Source: Clostridia bacterium (GTDB lineage Bacteria > Bacillota > Clostridia > Lachnospirales > CAG-274). Taken from it: a stretch of DNA of 64,000 nucleotides. The DNA lies in NCBI GenBank assembly GCA_030524425.1, contig JAUNGN010000002.1, positions 114,607-178,606 of the forward strand. Direction: 5' to 3'. The notes under the pieces are model-generated. The model was not told the DNA's origin. It saw only the letters and a program-made list of their open reading frames with translations, and did not search any database. This document shows, piece after piece, positions 1 to 8,631 of the stretch (position 1 is its first letter; the number at the start of each line of letters is the position of its first letter). Made by a program: the position numbers and the translations under genes.

Positions 1-1075
1 CACTCATTTTTCTGTCCAGTACAAGCTCCATATTACCTGTTCCCTTAAATTCTTCAAATATTACATCGTCCATTTTAGAGCCTGTTTCAACAAGTGCCGT
101 TGCAAGTATTGTAAGGCTGCCGCCTTCCTCAATATTTCTTGCAGCACCGAAAAATCTTTTAGGCATATATAGGGCTGACGGGTCAAGACCTCCTGATAAT
201 GTTCTTCCGCTTGAAGGCATTGTCAGGTTATATGCTCTTGAAAGCCTTGTAATACTGTCAAGTAAAATAACCACATCTTTTTTCTGCTCCACAAGCCTTT
301 TGGCTCTTTCAAGTACCATTTCAGCTACCCGCTTGTGGTGCTCAGGCTGTTCATCAAAGGTAGAATAAACCACATCTACATTACCTGATATGCTTCTTTG
401 CATATCTGTAACCTCTTCGGGTCTTTCGTCAATAAGAAGTACTATTACACTGACTTCGGGATATTTTTGAGTTATGGCATTAGCTACCTTTTTAAGGAGT
501 ACGGTTTTACCTGCCTTTGGGGGAGCTACAATCATACCTCTTTGTCCCTTGCCTATAGGTGCAATCATATCAATGAGTCTTGTTGAAAGCTCCTTGGAGT
601 GGGTTTCAAGGTAAAGATTCTGAGTTGGAAATACAGGTGTTAAATCCTCAAAGTTGGGACGTTTCTGTGCAATTTCGGGTTTATCTCCGTTTACTGCAGT
701 CAGATAAAGAAGGGCTGAAAACTTTTCATTTTCCTTTGGAATTCTTATTTTTCCCGTAACCTTATCACCTGTTTTTAAGTTAAATCGTCTTATCTGTGAC
801 GGAGCAACATAAATGTCCTTTGTTCCCGGCAGATAGTTATCCATTCTTAAAAATCCGTACCCGTCAGTCAGCACCTCAAGTATACCCTCGCCGGTATTGC
901 CTGAGTCAAGCTCCTCAAGGTAACTTGGCTTCTCTTCTACAACTGGTATACTTTGAGGCTCTACCTTTTCGAGCAGGTCAATAAGCTCTGCTTTTTTGTA
1001 TCTTGTCACACTGCCTATACCTTTTTGTTTAGCTATTTCTCTAAGCTCTGTAAGGCCTAATTCCTGATAATTCAT
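1..1075 (-). CDS. rho: Transcription termination factor Rho (3' part cut off by the window start)
   Basis: This is the N-terminal 358 codons of the hexameric RNA-dependent ATPase that terminates untranslated transcripts. In order it shows a Rho N-terminal helical domain (residues 1-45), a cold-shock-like RNA-binding domain with the GYGFLR motif near residue 75, and the RecA-like ATPase core with Walker A APPKAGKT near residue 184, a [12 protein letters not shown]alker B/catalytic segment and a [10 protein letters not shown] loop. The ATG at 1075 has GGAGGA eight bases upstream. It lacks the long Arg-rich insert seen in actinobacterial Rho. The frame is open to base 2, so the C-terminus lies outside. 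It is the downstream neighbour of the LysM gene, 14 bases away, and may be cotranscribed with it. Confidence 0.97.
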   Translation of the reverse strand, partial: MNYQELGLTELREIAKQKGIGSVTRYKKAELIDLLEKVEPQSIPVVEEKPSYLEELDSGNTGEGILEVLTDGYGFLRMDNYLPGTKDIYVAPSQIRRFNLKTGDKVTGKIRIPKENEKFSALLYLTAVNGDKPEIAQKRPNFEDLTPVFPTQNLYLETHSKELSTRLIDMIAPIGKGQRGMIVAPPKAGKTVLLKKVANAITQKYPEVSVIVLLIDERPEEVTDMQRSISGNVDVVYSTFDEQPEHHKRVAEMVLERAKRLVEQKKDVVILLDSITRLSRAYNLTMPSSGRTLSGGLDPSALYMPKRFFGAARNIEEGGSLTILATALVETGSKMDDVIFEEFKGTGNMELVLDRKMS

Positions 1076-1089
1076 ATTTTCCTCCATAT

Positions 1090-2580
1090 TTATGGAATTT
1101 GAAGAACATCTCCCGGATGATATACGGTAGATGTTGTCATACCATTGGCAGATAATATTTTCTGCCAAAGCTCTTCTGTGTACTGACCATATACAGCAGT
1201 GCAGATTTTTGAGCCGGTGTCTCCGGCTTTAATTGTGTAGGTTGAGCCGTTGGCTGCAGTACCGGCATTATCAGCAGGAGCAGTACCGCTTATAGTAGTG
1301 GAATTTGAGCCTGAAGCTGATGCAGTTACAGGTTCGGAATTACTGTCTGTAACAGTACCGCCGTTTTTTAATTTTTCGTTTTCGGCAGTCAGCTGGTCAA
1401 CTTTAGCCTTTAACTCATTAATCTGTTCTTCGGAGCTTCCCGCATTGCCGTTATTAAGTTCATTAATTTGAGTATTTGCACTTTCAAGCTTTTTAATATT
1501 GGTATAGTTGCTTGCGGCAAAGAAAGCAGTTGAACAAATTAAAGCAACAATAATTACTACGTTTAAAACTTTTTTAAAGGTAAAGGCACCTTCATCATAG
1601 TATTCATCGTCATCGTAGTATTCATCATCGTCATCATATTCATCATCAAAGTCATCATCGTCAAAAAGGTCATCTTTCTTTTTACGCTTGAAAAAACCGC
1701 CGAATTTATTTTTCTTTTCGTCATCATCATTAAAGTCGTCATCATATTCATCGTCATCAATGTCATTTACTTCAACATCAATCTTAGGCGCCTTTTTAAC
1801 CTCGGCAGCAGATGCTTCGGGGTCAGCCTGCTTACGTCTGCGGCGAGGCACTTCATCTATTTCAATTTCATTATCAAAAAATTCACGTCTCATCTCTTTG
1901 GTATCCTCCTCGGTTGGAGCCGCCTTTTCAATATCCTTAGCCTTAACGGGTGTTATAACTATTGTCGGCTCAGGTTCGGGAGCATTCTCCTTTTTAATTT
2001 CAGGCTCGGGCTCTTTTTCGGCTTCGGCAGTTTCTGCATTATTTTCTGTTATGCTGTTGTCTGTTTCAGCCATTGAGTTATGGGTTTCAGCCTCATTATA
2101 AATTTCCGTTTCCTGTACAGCTTCAGCACTGCTTTGTACATTATCCGAAGTATCCGGCTTTGACTCTGCAGCCGCAGTCACCTCTGTATCGGCAGCCGTC
2201 TTAGCTGATTCTTTAAATAAATTGCTGTTTTCCTCATGATTATCCGTATTGACTTCCTTATGCTCAGCCTTTGGTATAATTGAGGTCAATTTATGTAGTT
2301 TATCGGCAACAGAGGTTTTTTCGGTTTTATTTTCTTTTTCCTTTTCCTTTTCCTTTTCTATTTCTCTGATATATTCGTCATCAGCAAAGTATAGAGTGGT
2401 GTCTCTTGTACCGGCACCAAAATAATTTTTGCCGCTTTCATCAACATATTCTTCAAGCAGCTTACTAACAGTTTGCTTTGTCTGCTCAGGTGTAAAGGCA
2501 CTGAGAGCTTCTTCAAGTCTTTTGCTTTTTCTTTCAGCAAGAGTCTTGCCATCTAAGCCACTGTTTTTATACTCGGCCAT
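1090..2580 (-). CDS. Acidic single-pass membrane protein with C-terminal LysM domain
   Basis: A 496-residue protein of unknown function. Residues 1-337 are highly charged and probably disordered, with an E/K/T/A-rich part and long Asp/Glu/Tyr runs (about residues 260-330). A hydrophobic segment at 338-358 is followed by a short coiled coil (about 365-407), a Ser/Thr/Gly/Ala-rich linker, and a LysM domain at 448-496 starting with YTIKAGDT. The charge pattern predicts a cytoplasmic N-terminus and an extracytoplasmic LysM that could bind peptidoglycan. The start at 2580 has a perfect AAGGAGGA. The product is not recognised as a named protein; the LysM call is secure, and the topology is inferred. 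It may be a cell-wall tethering or division-associated factor. Confidence 0.8.
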   Translation of the reverse strand: MAEYKNSGLDGKTLAERKSKRLEEALSAFTPEQTKQTVSKLLEEYVDESGKNYFGAGTRDTTLYFADDEYIREIEKEKEKEKENKTEKTSVADKLHKLTSIIPKAEHKEVNTDNHEENSNLFKESAKTAADTEVTAAAESKPDTSDNVQSSAEAVQETEIYNEAETHNSMAETDNSITENNAETAEAEKEPEPEIKKENAPEPEPTIVITPVKAKDIEKAAPTEEDTKEMRREFFDNEIEIDEVPRRRRKQADPEASAAEVKKAPKIDVEVNDIDDDEYDDDFNDDDEKKNKFGGFFKRKKKDDLFDDDDFDDEYDDDDEYYDDDEYYDEGAFTFKKVLNVVIIVALICSTAFFAASNYTNIKKLESANTQINELNNGNAGSSEEQINELKAKVDQLTAENEKLKNGGTVTDSNSEPVTASASGSNSTTISGTAPADNAGTAANGSTYTIKAGDTGSKICTAVYGQYTEELWQKILSANGMTTSTVYHPGDVLQIP

Positions 2581-2670
2581 AATATTCCTCCTTAGTATAC
2601 TTGTTCTTTTATTTTAATGGTTAATATATAAAAAGTCAAGAATAAATAAAAATCACAACTTTACATTATA

Positions 2671-2699
2671 AGTATACAACATTTACAAGGAAATTACAA
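2671..2699 (-). promoter_or_regulatory. Candidate sigma-A promoter for the LysM-rho transcript
   Basis: On the minus strand, TTGTAA (2694-2699) and TATACT (2671-2676) are separated by 17 bases and lie about 90 bases upstream of the LysM start. Both hexamers match the consensus at four or five of six positions. No experimental support. Confidence 0.5.
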
Positions 2700-2788
2700 C
2701 TTATTTTGCGTTTTTAATAAATTTAGTGAATATATACGCCTTTTTGCTGAGTAATTTTTTATTCTCCTTTACTGAAATTACAGGCTTC

Positions 2789-3319
2789 CTATCCCCATAT
2801 TTCATAACATATAAAAAGAGCGGATATTACTCCTGCAAAGTTTGCAAAAAGAGCACCTGCAAGGGTGTAGCGGGTTTTTGTTATTTTTACCGACATAAAA
2901 TATACGCTCATTGTGTAAAATACGGTTTCCGTACAGCTCATCATTACTGATACAAAGCGGCCCACAAAACTGTCAGGGCCATAGCTTTTAAAAATGTCAA
3001 GCAATATTCCCGTGCTTGCCGAAGAGGATATAAGACGCATAAATGTAATGGGCACAGCTTCTTTTGGAAAGCCTGTTTTTTCCGCAAAAGGCTCAAACAG
3101 TTTTACAAGGAGCTCAAGGGCTCCGCTTCCTCTGAGTATTCCTATTGCCATCATAAGCCCTATTAATGTGGGCAGAATGTCAAGAACTGTTGAAAAGCCT
3201 TCCTTGGCTCCTTCCGTAAAGGCTTCATACACATCAATTTTTCGGCTGTATCCAAAGGCAAGTATGTAAACAATAACAAGGGGCATTATTAAGTCAGATA
3301 ATAATATTATAATTTTCAT
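2789..3319 (-). CDS. spmB: Spore maturation protein B
   Basis: A 176-residue polytopic membrane protein of the nucleoside-recognition (Gate) family. In Bacillus, SpmA and SpmB are needed for proper dehydration of the spore core. The family segment LPTLIGLMMAIGILRGSGAL and the conserved MRLISSSASTGILLDIF region are visible, with four or five hydrophobic segments. It overlaps spmA by four bases (ATGA), so the two are translationally coupled, as in other spore formers. The end lies about 200 bases from the LysM gene. Length matches the family. This is one of the main indications that the organism sporulates. Confidence 0.93.
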   Translation of the reverse strand: MKIIILLSDLIMPLVIVYILAFGYSRKIDVYEAFTEGAKEGFSTVLDILPTLIGLMMAIGILRGSGALELLVKLFEPFAEKTGFPKEAVPITFMRLISSSASTGILLDIFKSYGPDSFVGRFVSVMMSCTETVFYTMSVYFMSVKITKTRYTLAGALFANFAGVISALFICYEIWG

Positions 3320-3891
3320 TTTTTCACTTCCATTATTTTAGCAAAAATTATAGCGGCAACAGTCGATATAAGAGTGGTTACTATGCCCGGACCGATTATT
3401 TCAGACGGGTTTTGTGAATTATACTGACTGCGGTAAGCAATTATGTTTATACTTACAAGCTGCAGAGATGACATATTAAATATCATAAACATACACATGG
3501 GTATACTTGCCGTTGTCTTATCCCTGTTTAACTTTTGCAGCTCCTTCATTGCAGATATTCCTGCAGGAGTTGCTGCCCAGCCCAGCCCTAAAATATTGGC
3601 TATTACATTTGTGGATATGTATTCCATTGCCTTGTGCTCTTTTGGAACGTCAGGAAAAAGCCAATGGAGAAAGGGCATCATTTTTTTTGACATACTTTTT
3701 ATTAAGCCTGCCTTTTCTCCTATTTTCATTATCCCTGTCCACATGGACATTACACCAAGCATTGTTATTGCAAGGCTGACAGCCTCCTTTGCAGAGTCAA
3801 TTGCCCCGTTTGTCACATCTGCCATTCTGCCTGTAAAGGCAGCCACTACTATACCTATAAAAATCATTGCTCCCCATAAATAATTAAGCAT
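3316..3891 (-). CDS. spmA: Spore maturation protein A
   Basis: A 191-residue membrane protein with the family's opening MLNYLWGAMIFIGIVVA and the TNGAIDSAKEAVSLAITMLG region, followed by GLGWAATPAGISAMKEL and a C-terminal hydrophobic stretch. It acts with SpmB during late sporulation. The start at 3891 is preceded by AAGGGAGGAAGGA. It is the first gene of a two-gene unit with spmB. Confidence 0.93.
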   Translation of the reverse strand: MLNYLWGAMIFIGIVVAAFTGRMADVTNGAIDSAKEAVSLAITMLGVMSMWTGIMKIGEKAGLIKSMSKKMMPFLHWLFPDVPKEHKAMEYISTNVIANILGLGWAATPAGISAMKELQKLNRDKTTASIPMCMFMIFNMSSLQLVSINIIAYRSQYNSQNPSEIIGPGIVTTLISTVAAIIFAKIMEVKK

Positions 3892-3959
3892 AATCCTTCC
3901 TCCCTTACAGTAATAGGCATTTCCTGTAGTAGTAGCTTATTCGTCTTTATACAAAAGTA

Positions 3960-4382
3960 TTACACTTTGGTTTTGCTGCCTTTATTAAACAAGAATTCGT
4001 AAAGCAGACCTACAGCAAACCACAAGGGCCCGTAGTCAAGCCTTATTACCCCCTTTATATTGAATGCCGTATTAAAATAGGACCAGGGGCATATTTTTAA
4101 GCTGTTAAGCAAAAGTCCTGACCAGTACTCGGCAGCAAATATAAGACTCATATATATAATGCCTCTTAGTATAATACTGCTGTTTTTAAGCTGTTTAAAT
4201 GCAGGCTCCAGTAATATTGCTCCGCCGTATATGGGAAACATTATTATGGAGCTGTGACCTGTAAGGGCAGCATCTCCCGATGAAAGAGCACCCAAACCTG
4301 TCCATAGAATTTCAAGACTTATTCCTATACTGCCGTAAATAAAAAATCTTTTAAACATAAAGGTAGTTTTTCTGATTAACAA
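3960..4382 (-). CDS. Small polytopic membrane protein, CmpB-like (putative ABC transporter type IV family)
   Basis: A 140-residue membrane protein with about four hydrophobic segments. The PWSY motif, the RLDYGPLW segment near residue 115 and the SLEILWTGL stretch fit the putative ABC-transporter type IV (CmpB) family; the function of that family is not firmly established. The reading frame starts with TTG at 4382, and an in-frame ATG lies at 4358. Neither has a convincing Shine-Dalgarno, so the start is uncertain. It is divergent from cdaA, 96 bases away. Confidence 0.65.
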   Translation of the reverse strand: MLIRKTTFMFKRFFIYGSIGISLEILWTGLGALSSGDAALTGHSSIIMFPIYGGAILLEPAFKQLKNSSIILRGIIYMSLIFAAEYWSGLLLNSLKICPWSYFNTAFNIKGVIRLDYGPLWFAVGLLYEFLFNKGSKTKV

Positions 4383-4478
4383 TGTTTTATACTTATTTTA
4401 ATTAATTTGTAACATTTAATTCAGGCAAATTATGTTATACTTAAAATAAGAAATTATTTTTTTTAAGAGGGTGAACTT

Positions 4479-5369
4479 ATGCAAAATGGAATAAACAGTC
4501 CATTGAGTGAGTTTTTCAGGCAAATAAATATAACAACTTTGAGAATACCGTCAATAAGAATTACTGATGTTATTGATATAGTTCTGGTGGCGCTTCTGAT
4601 TTATATAGTTATACATTGGATTAAAGAAACAAGAGCATGGACTCTTTTCAGGGGGCTTATTATTATAGTTATTGTATCTATGTTAAGTTATTATCTTCAT
4701 TTTTATACTTTAACATGGATAATAGAAAAGACGCTGTCTGTGGGAGTTATTGCTGTAATTATTATTTTTCAGCCGGAGCTTAGAAAGGCACTTGAGCAGA
4801 TTGGCACGGGAGCTGTAACAGGTGTATCGGGTATTTTATCAACGCCGGTCACCGGAGGCAAAATAACTGCCGAAACTGCCAATGAAATCTATAAGGCCTG
4901 TGTCAATCTTTCAGCGGAAAGAACAGGTGCTCTTATTGTTATTGAACAGCATGTGCCTATGGGAGATGTTGCAAAAAGTACGGGAGTAAATATTGACGGT
5001 GATGTCAGTGCACAGCTTCTGCAAAATATATTTGTCAACAAAACACCTCTTCACGATGGTGCTGCCATAATCAGAAATAATAAAATTGCCGCAGCAAGCT
5101 GTATTTTGCCTGTTACACAAAAGGAAATAGGGCAGGAGCTTGGCACAAGGCACAGAGCTGCCGTAGGCGGAAGTGAAAATTCCGACGCTTATTTTATTGT
5201 TGTTTCAGAAGAAACGGGTAAAATTTCCATTGCCAAGGAAGGCAGACTGAGAAAGGGTGTTTCAGCTCAGGAATTAAAGGCAACTCTTGAAAAAATAGCT
5301 GATGGCGGTAAATCACCTGCCATTAACATAAATATGATATGGAAGGGAAAGGGTAAGAATGAAAAATAA
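4479..5369 (+). CDS. cdaA: Diadenylate cyclase (c-di-AMP synthase) CdaA
   Basis: Membrane enzyme that condenses two ATP into the second messenger c-di-AMP, which controls potassium and osmolyte uptake and wall homeostasis in Firmicutes. Three hydrophobic helices (about residues 31-47, 58-75 and 80-97) precede a DisA_N catalytic domain with the DGA motif at 193-195 and RHRAA at 224-228. The 296-residue length is slightly longer than typical CdaA owing to an extended C-terminus. The start at 4479 follows AAGAGGGTG. It overlaps cdaR by 11 bases. In many Firmicutes glmM follows; here the pair stands alone before a terminator. Confidence 0.96.
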   Translation: MQNGINSPLSEFFRQINITTLRIPSIRITDVIDIVLVALLIYIVIHWIKETRAWTLFRGLIIIVIVSMLSYYLHFYTLTWIIEKTLSVGVIAVIIIFQPELRKALEQIGTGAVTGVSGILSTPVTGGKITAETANEIYKACVNLSAERTGALIVIEQHVPMGDVAKSTGVNIDGDVSAQLLQNIFVNKTPLHDGAAIIRNNKIAAASCILPVTQKEIGQELGTRHRAAVGGSENSDAYFIVVSEETGKISIAKEGRLRKGVSAQELKATLEKIADGGKSPAININMIWKGKGKNEK

Positions 5370-6756
5370 AAATCTAAATACCTCCCACCATTTGTTAAGA
5401 GGTATAAGGAATTTCTTTTCTCAGGAACCTTTGTGGAAGCTTTTTTCTCTGGTAGCCGCTGTTCTGATGTGGTTTATAGTTATGAATACAATTAATCCCA
5501 CAGAGGTTAAGACCTTTACGGCTTCTGTTACATTTGAAAATATGGAGGCTTTAACGGATAAGGGGTATATTGTCAGCAATTTTCCCGATATTGAGAATTT
5601 CAGTGTTTCCATTAAGGTTGAAGGAACAAGACCGGCTCTTGATGAGCTGAGCAAAAGTGAGAACAAAAATAAAATAAAGGCAAAAATAGATTTATCAAAG
5701 CTGGATATTAATGAAAGCGACAGCTTTCCCAAGACTTATTCAATGGGTATTGTACCGTCACTGCCGGGCAGTCTTTATGTGTATAACTATGATATTGCAA
5801 GCTATTATCCTGCTGTATGCGATGTTGAAATTGACAAATCCGCAACAAGTACTGTTCCTGTGGAATTTAAAACCTATGGCTCACCGGCATCAGGCTATAC
5901 AGCCGGAAGTCCTGTCAGCGATATTAAAGAGGTGCAGGTTACAGGTCCTCAGCAAAGAATATCCTCTGTTGAAAAGGTAGTTGCAACTGTTGATATTTCA
6001 GGGGAAAAGAGTAATATGGTTAAAGAATGTACAATGGTTGTTTATGATGGTGATGATTTGCCTTTGGAAGGATTTCTGATTACGCCTGAAAGTATACCTG
6101 TAAGTGTTGAAATAAGGAAAAACAGCACTGTTAAAATTGAAGAGCCGAGAACCACAGGTGATTTGCCTGACCACCTTGAGCTTTTGTCTTTAGACTGGTC
6201 GCCCAAGTCAATTAATGTCACAAGCCAGGGAGAAGCACCTCTTGAAAGCATTAGTCTTCCTCCTGTTGATTTAACAAAGATAACAAAGGATACCACAAAG
6301 GTTGTTGATATAAGCGAAATTCTTGAAAATGCAAATCTTGAAGCCTCAAGCAGTCAGAAGAAGGTTACTGTTACCTTAAAGGTTGGAGTTAAAAGTGCTG
6401 AGGAGTATGTTATCGAGCCTTCTTCAATAGATATAACGGGGCTTGGGTTAAATCTTGATGTAAAGCTCCCCGATAAAATAACGGTTGAAATCGGAGGACC
6501 CGATGATATTGATGTTAACAGTCTTTTGCCCCGTATTGATTTGACGGGTCTTGGGGAAGGCAGGCATAGTGTGCCTCTTAAGCTTAATCTGCCTCAGGAT
6601 GCGGTGATAAACGGTGAAGTCATGGTGGATGTTACAATAACCAAGAGGGCTTCTGTGCCTGAAGACAGCACTGAAACGGAAAATGAAAGCTTTTCGGGTG
6701 AAACAAATACTGATGACGAAGTAACGGAAAATACTACTGCAGTTAATGGTGATTAA
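5359..6756 (+). CDS. cdaR: YbbR-domain protein CdaR, regulator of CdaA
   Basis: A 465-residue protein with one N-terminal membrane helix (about residues 25-45, after PLWKLFSLVAAVLMWF) and an extracytoplasmic part made of repeated YbbR domains, seen as recurring blocks ending in beta-rich V.V.I patterns such as VQVTGPQQRISSV and VEIGGPDDIDVN. The C-terminal 40 residues are an acidic Thr/Glu tail. In Bacillus and Staphylococcus CdaR binds CdaA and modulates c-di-AMP synthesis. The gene starts inside cdaA, consistent with coupling, and ends just before a strong terminator. Confidence 0.92.
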   Translation: MKNKNLNTSHHLLRGIRNFFSQEPLWKLFSLVAAVLMWFIVMNTINPTEVKTFTASVTFENMEALTDKGYIVSNFPDIENFSVSIKVEGTRPALDELSKSENKNKIKAKIDLSKLDINESDSFPKTYSMGIVPSLPGSLYVYNYDIASYYPAVCDVEIDKSATSTVPVEFKTYGSPASGYTAGSPVSDIKEVQVTGPQQRISSVEKVVATVDISGEKSNMVKECTMVVYDGDDLPLEGFLITPESIPVSVEIRKNSTVKIEEPRTTGDLPDHLELLSLDWSPKSINVTSQGEAPLESISLPPVDLTKITKDTTKVVDISEILENANLEASSSQKKVTVTLKVGVKSAEEYVIEPSSIDITGLGLNLDVKLPDKITVEIGGPDDIDVNSLLPRIDLTGLGEGRHSVPLKLNLPQDAVINGEVMVDVTITKRASVPEDSTETENESFSGETNTDDEVTENTTAVNGD

Positions 6757-6760
6757 ATGA

Positions 6761-6796
6761 ATGGACATCCCTATGGCGGATGTCCGTTTGCTTTTA
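6761..6796 (+). terminator. Rho-independent terminator of cdaA-cdaR
   Basis: GGACATCC (6763-6770) pairs with GGATGTCC (6778-6785) around a 7-base loop, followed by GTTTGCTTTT. It begins a few bases after the cdaR stop. Confidence 0.85.
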
Positions 6797-6918
6797 TATT
6801 TATTAAGGGCAATGCTATAAAAAGAGTCAAATAAATCTCCGTTAAATAGTTTATATTAAGCATAAAATAGGTATAAAGATTTTTTTGTTATTTATGTAAA
6901 TAAAAAATAAAAAAATAC

Positions 6919-6947
6919 TTGACAAATACCATATTCTACTGTATAAT
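6919..6947 (+). promoter_or_regulatory. Consensus sigma-A promoter of the tRNA cluster
   Basis: TTGACA (6919-6924) and TATAAT (6942-6947) are both perfect, with a 17-base spacer. The start would fall near 6954, about 30 bases upstream of tRNA-Phe. This is the expected strength for a stable-RNA promoter. Confidence 0.9.
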
Positions 6948-6985
6948 AACTTTTGTCGCTGCACTGCAGTGATTGATGGTGCCGT

Positions 6986-7058
<73 letters not shown>

Positions 7059-7070
7059 TCACTTTAAAAT

Positions 7071-7142
7071 GCGGGTGTGGTACAACGGCTAGTACATCAG
7101 CCTTCCAAGCTGAGGACGAGGGTTCGACTCCCTTCACCCGCT
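7071..7142 (+). tRNA. tRNA-Gly (TCC)
   Basis: Acceptor arms GCGGGTG and CACCCGC pair fully. The anticodon stem is TCAGC/GCTGA with loop CTTCCAA, giving anticodon TCC, and the T-arm has GGTTCGACTCC. It lies 12 bases after tRNA-Phe, in the same transcript. CCA is not encoded. Confidence 0.97.
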
Positions 7143-7184
7143 TGGCTTTATGTAATAATATAATTTTATTATGTTTTCATATGT

Positions 7185-7256
7185 GCGCGAGTGGCTCAGT
7201 GGTAGAGCATCGCCTTGCCAAGGCGAGGGCCGCGGGTTCGAATCCCGTCTCGCGCT
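7185..7256 (+). tRNA. tRNA-Gly (GCC)
   Basis: Acceptor arms GCGCGAG and CTCGCGC pair fully. The anticodon stem is TCGCC/GGCGA with loop TTGCCAA, giving anticodon GCC, and the T-arm has GGTTCGAATCC. Third gene of the cluster. With the TCC isoacceptor it covers all Gly codons. CCA is not encoded. Confidence 0.97.
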
Positions 7257-7260
7257 TTTT

Positions 7261-7291
7261 AAGACAGTTAAAGGCTGTCTTTTTCTTTTTT
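7261..7291 (+). terminator. Terminator of the tRNA cluster
   Basis: AAGACAG (7261-7267) pairs with CTGTCTT (7275-7281) and runs into a T-rich tract. It lies five bases after the last tRNA. Confidence 0.85.
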
Positions 7292-7346
7292 TGGAGTATA
7301 GTACAAAAAAATACTATATATTTTGTACAAAATTAACAAAATTAAA

Positions 7347-7383
7347 AAAGGGACTAGTAATTCCCTTTTAAATTTGCTATAAT
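7347..7383 (+). promoter_or_regulatory. Inverted repeat followed by extended -10 promoter for the dockerin-like gene
   Basis: AAAAGGGA and TCCCTTTT form an inverted repeat around 7347-7370. Directly downstream is TGCTATAAT, an extended -10 with TATAAT at 7378-7383 and no clear -35 at the right distance. The repeat covers the -35 zone, so it may be an operator or a second weak terminator for the tRNA unit. Confidence 0.45.
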
Positions 7384-7426
7384 AAGAATTAATCAAATTA
7401 TGTGTATATATAAGGAGGCTATAATA

Positions 7427-8536
7427 ATGAAAAAGAAATTATTAAGTATAATTGCTTTAGCTATGGCAATGACTATGACTACATCAGCTTTTGCTGCTCC
7501 AAGAGCAAGAGGTACAGGCGATGTTGACGGAGACAGTTTGCTTACTGCCAACGATGTTCTTAAAATTTTAAATGAGGTTAACGGCGGAGAGTCAGCAGGC
7601 TCTGAGGCTAACACTGACGGCAGAAGCGGTATTACGGGTTCTGATGTTAATGTTGCATATAAGACTCTTCTTCAGCCTAAGAATGTTAAGGAAGACCTTG
7701 TATTTAATGTTTACTCTAATGGTTTAGCAAATGATGTTGATTACAATGTCATGAATGCAAGTGACTTTGGTGTTGGAACTAAGGCTGATGAGAAGGGTAC
7801 TGAAAAGGTTGATGAGGGAGTTAGTGTTACTCCTGCAACAACTATTAAGGATGCTATTGATCAGTTAGTTGATTTAGCTGCCAATCAGAAGACTGCAGGT
7901 ATTAATGATCAGTTAAATAAGATTTACTTTAACAGTGCTAATAAGGGAGAGGTTTACTTAAGATCAGAAAACGGCTGGTCTATGTTATGTAATGCTTTAA
8001 GATATATTGTTCCTATGGATGCTGCTACTGCTGCCCTTTGTAATAAGGCATCTAATGCTAATTATGATCCTGAAACTGCTACAGAAGAGCAGAAGGCAAG
8101 ATATGATGCATTAATGGAGGCCAAGAAGCTTATTGTTGGCAGTGACAAGGCACCTGCTGCCGATATTACTGAGGAAGCTGCTAAAGCACAGTGTACAACT
8201 GAATTAACTGCTGCTGATATTATTAAAGTTAAGGATGCTTTATGCAAGGCAATTCCTTCAGGTCTCGAAAAGGAAGCGATTGAGAATACTGCTAAGGAAG
8301 TATTAAAGATTACTGATACCAAGTATGCGGTTACTGCTGAATTTAATGGCAGTACAGAAACACTTTCTGAGGCGGGTGTAGATACAAGTGCATTTATAAG
8401 CGCTCTTGTTTCTTTAGCTGATTACGAAAAAAAGAATATGGCTGATTTCAGAGCTGCATTTGGCGATAAGCTTGCAGTTTCTAATGGTAATATTGATGTT
8501 ACATTTGAAGTAGCTGTTGTTGCATCTGCTCAGTAA
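7427..8536 (+). CDS. Secreted protein with N-terminal dockerin-type-I-like module
   Basis: A 369-residue exported protein. A Sec signal peptide (residues 1-23, ending TSAFA) is followed at once by two calcium-loop-like repeats: DVDGDSLLTANDVLKILNEV and, about 15 residues on, NTDGRSGITGSDVNVAYKTL. This is the dockerin type I layout, though the second loop is degenerate. The remaining 300 residues are mostly helical and Ala/Lys/Glu-rich with no domain I recognise. The start was placed at ATG 7427 behind AAGGAGG; an ATG at 7400 has no ribosome site and spoils the signal peptide. It stands alone between an extended -10 promoter and a strong terminator. No cohesin is visible in this window. Codon use favours TTA/GCT and looks like that of a well-expressed gene. 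Confidence 0.75.
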   Translation: MKKKLLSIIALAMAMTMTTSAFAAPRARGTGDVDGDSLLTANDVLKILNEVNGGESAGSEANTDGRSGITGSDVNVAYKTLLQPKNVKEDLVFNVYSNGLANDVDYNVMNASDFGVGTKADEKGTEKVDEGVSVTPATTIKDAIDQLVDLAANQKTAGINDQLNKIYFNSANKGEVYLRSENGWSMLCNALRYIVPMDAATAALCNKASNANYDPETATEEQKARYDALMEAKKLIVGSDKAPAADITEEAAKAQCTTELTAADIIKVKDALCKAIPSGLEKEAIENTAKEVLKITDTKYAVTAEFNGSTETLSEAGVDTSAFISALVSLADYEKKNMADFRAAFGDKLAVSNGNIDVTFEVAVVASAQ

Positions 8537-8567
8537 AATATTTTAAAATTATAATTAATTGTAACAA

Positions 8568-8601
8568 TAAAAGAGAGATTGCGTATGTAATCTCTCTTTT
8601 T
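8568..8601 (+). terminator. Strong intrinsic terminator after the dockerin-like gene
   Basis: AAAAGAGAGATT pairs with AATCTCTCTTTT around an 8-base loop and continues into TTTTT. It lies only 30 bases before the SLH gene start, so the SLH gene probably depends on readthrough. Confidence 0.9.
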
Positions 8602-8631
8602 AAATAATGAATTATTTGTGAGGGTGATTAT

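Noticed and set aside
1688..2101. Ser-rich plus-strand frame
   Set aside because: Shadow of the acidic repeats of the LysM gene on the minus strand; no ribosome site.
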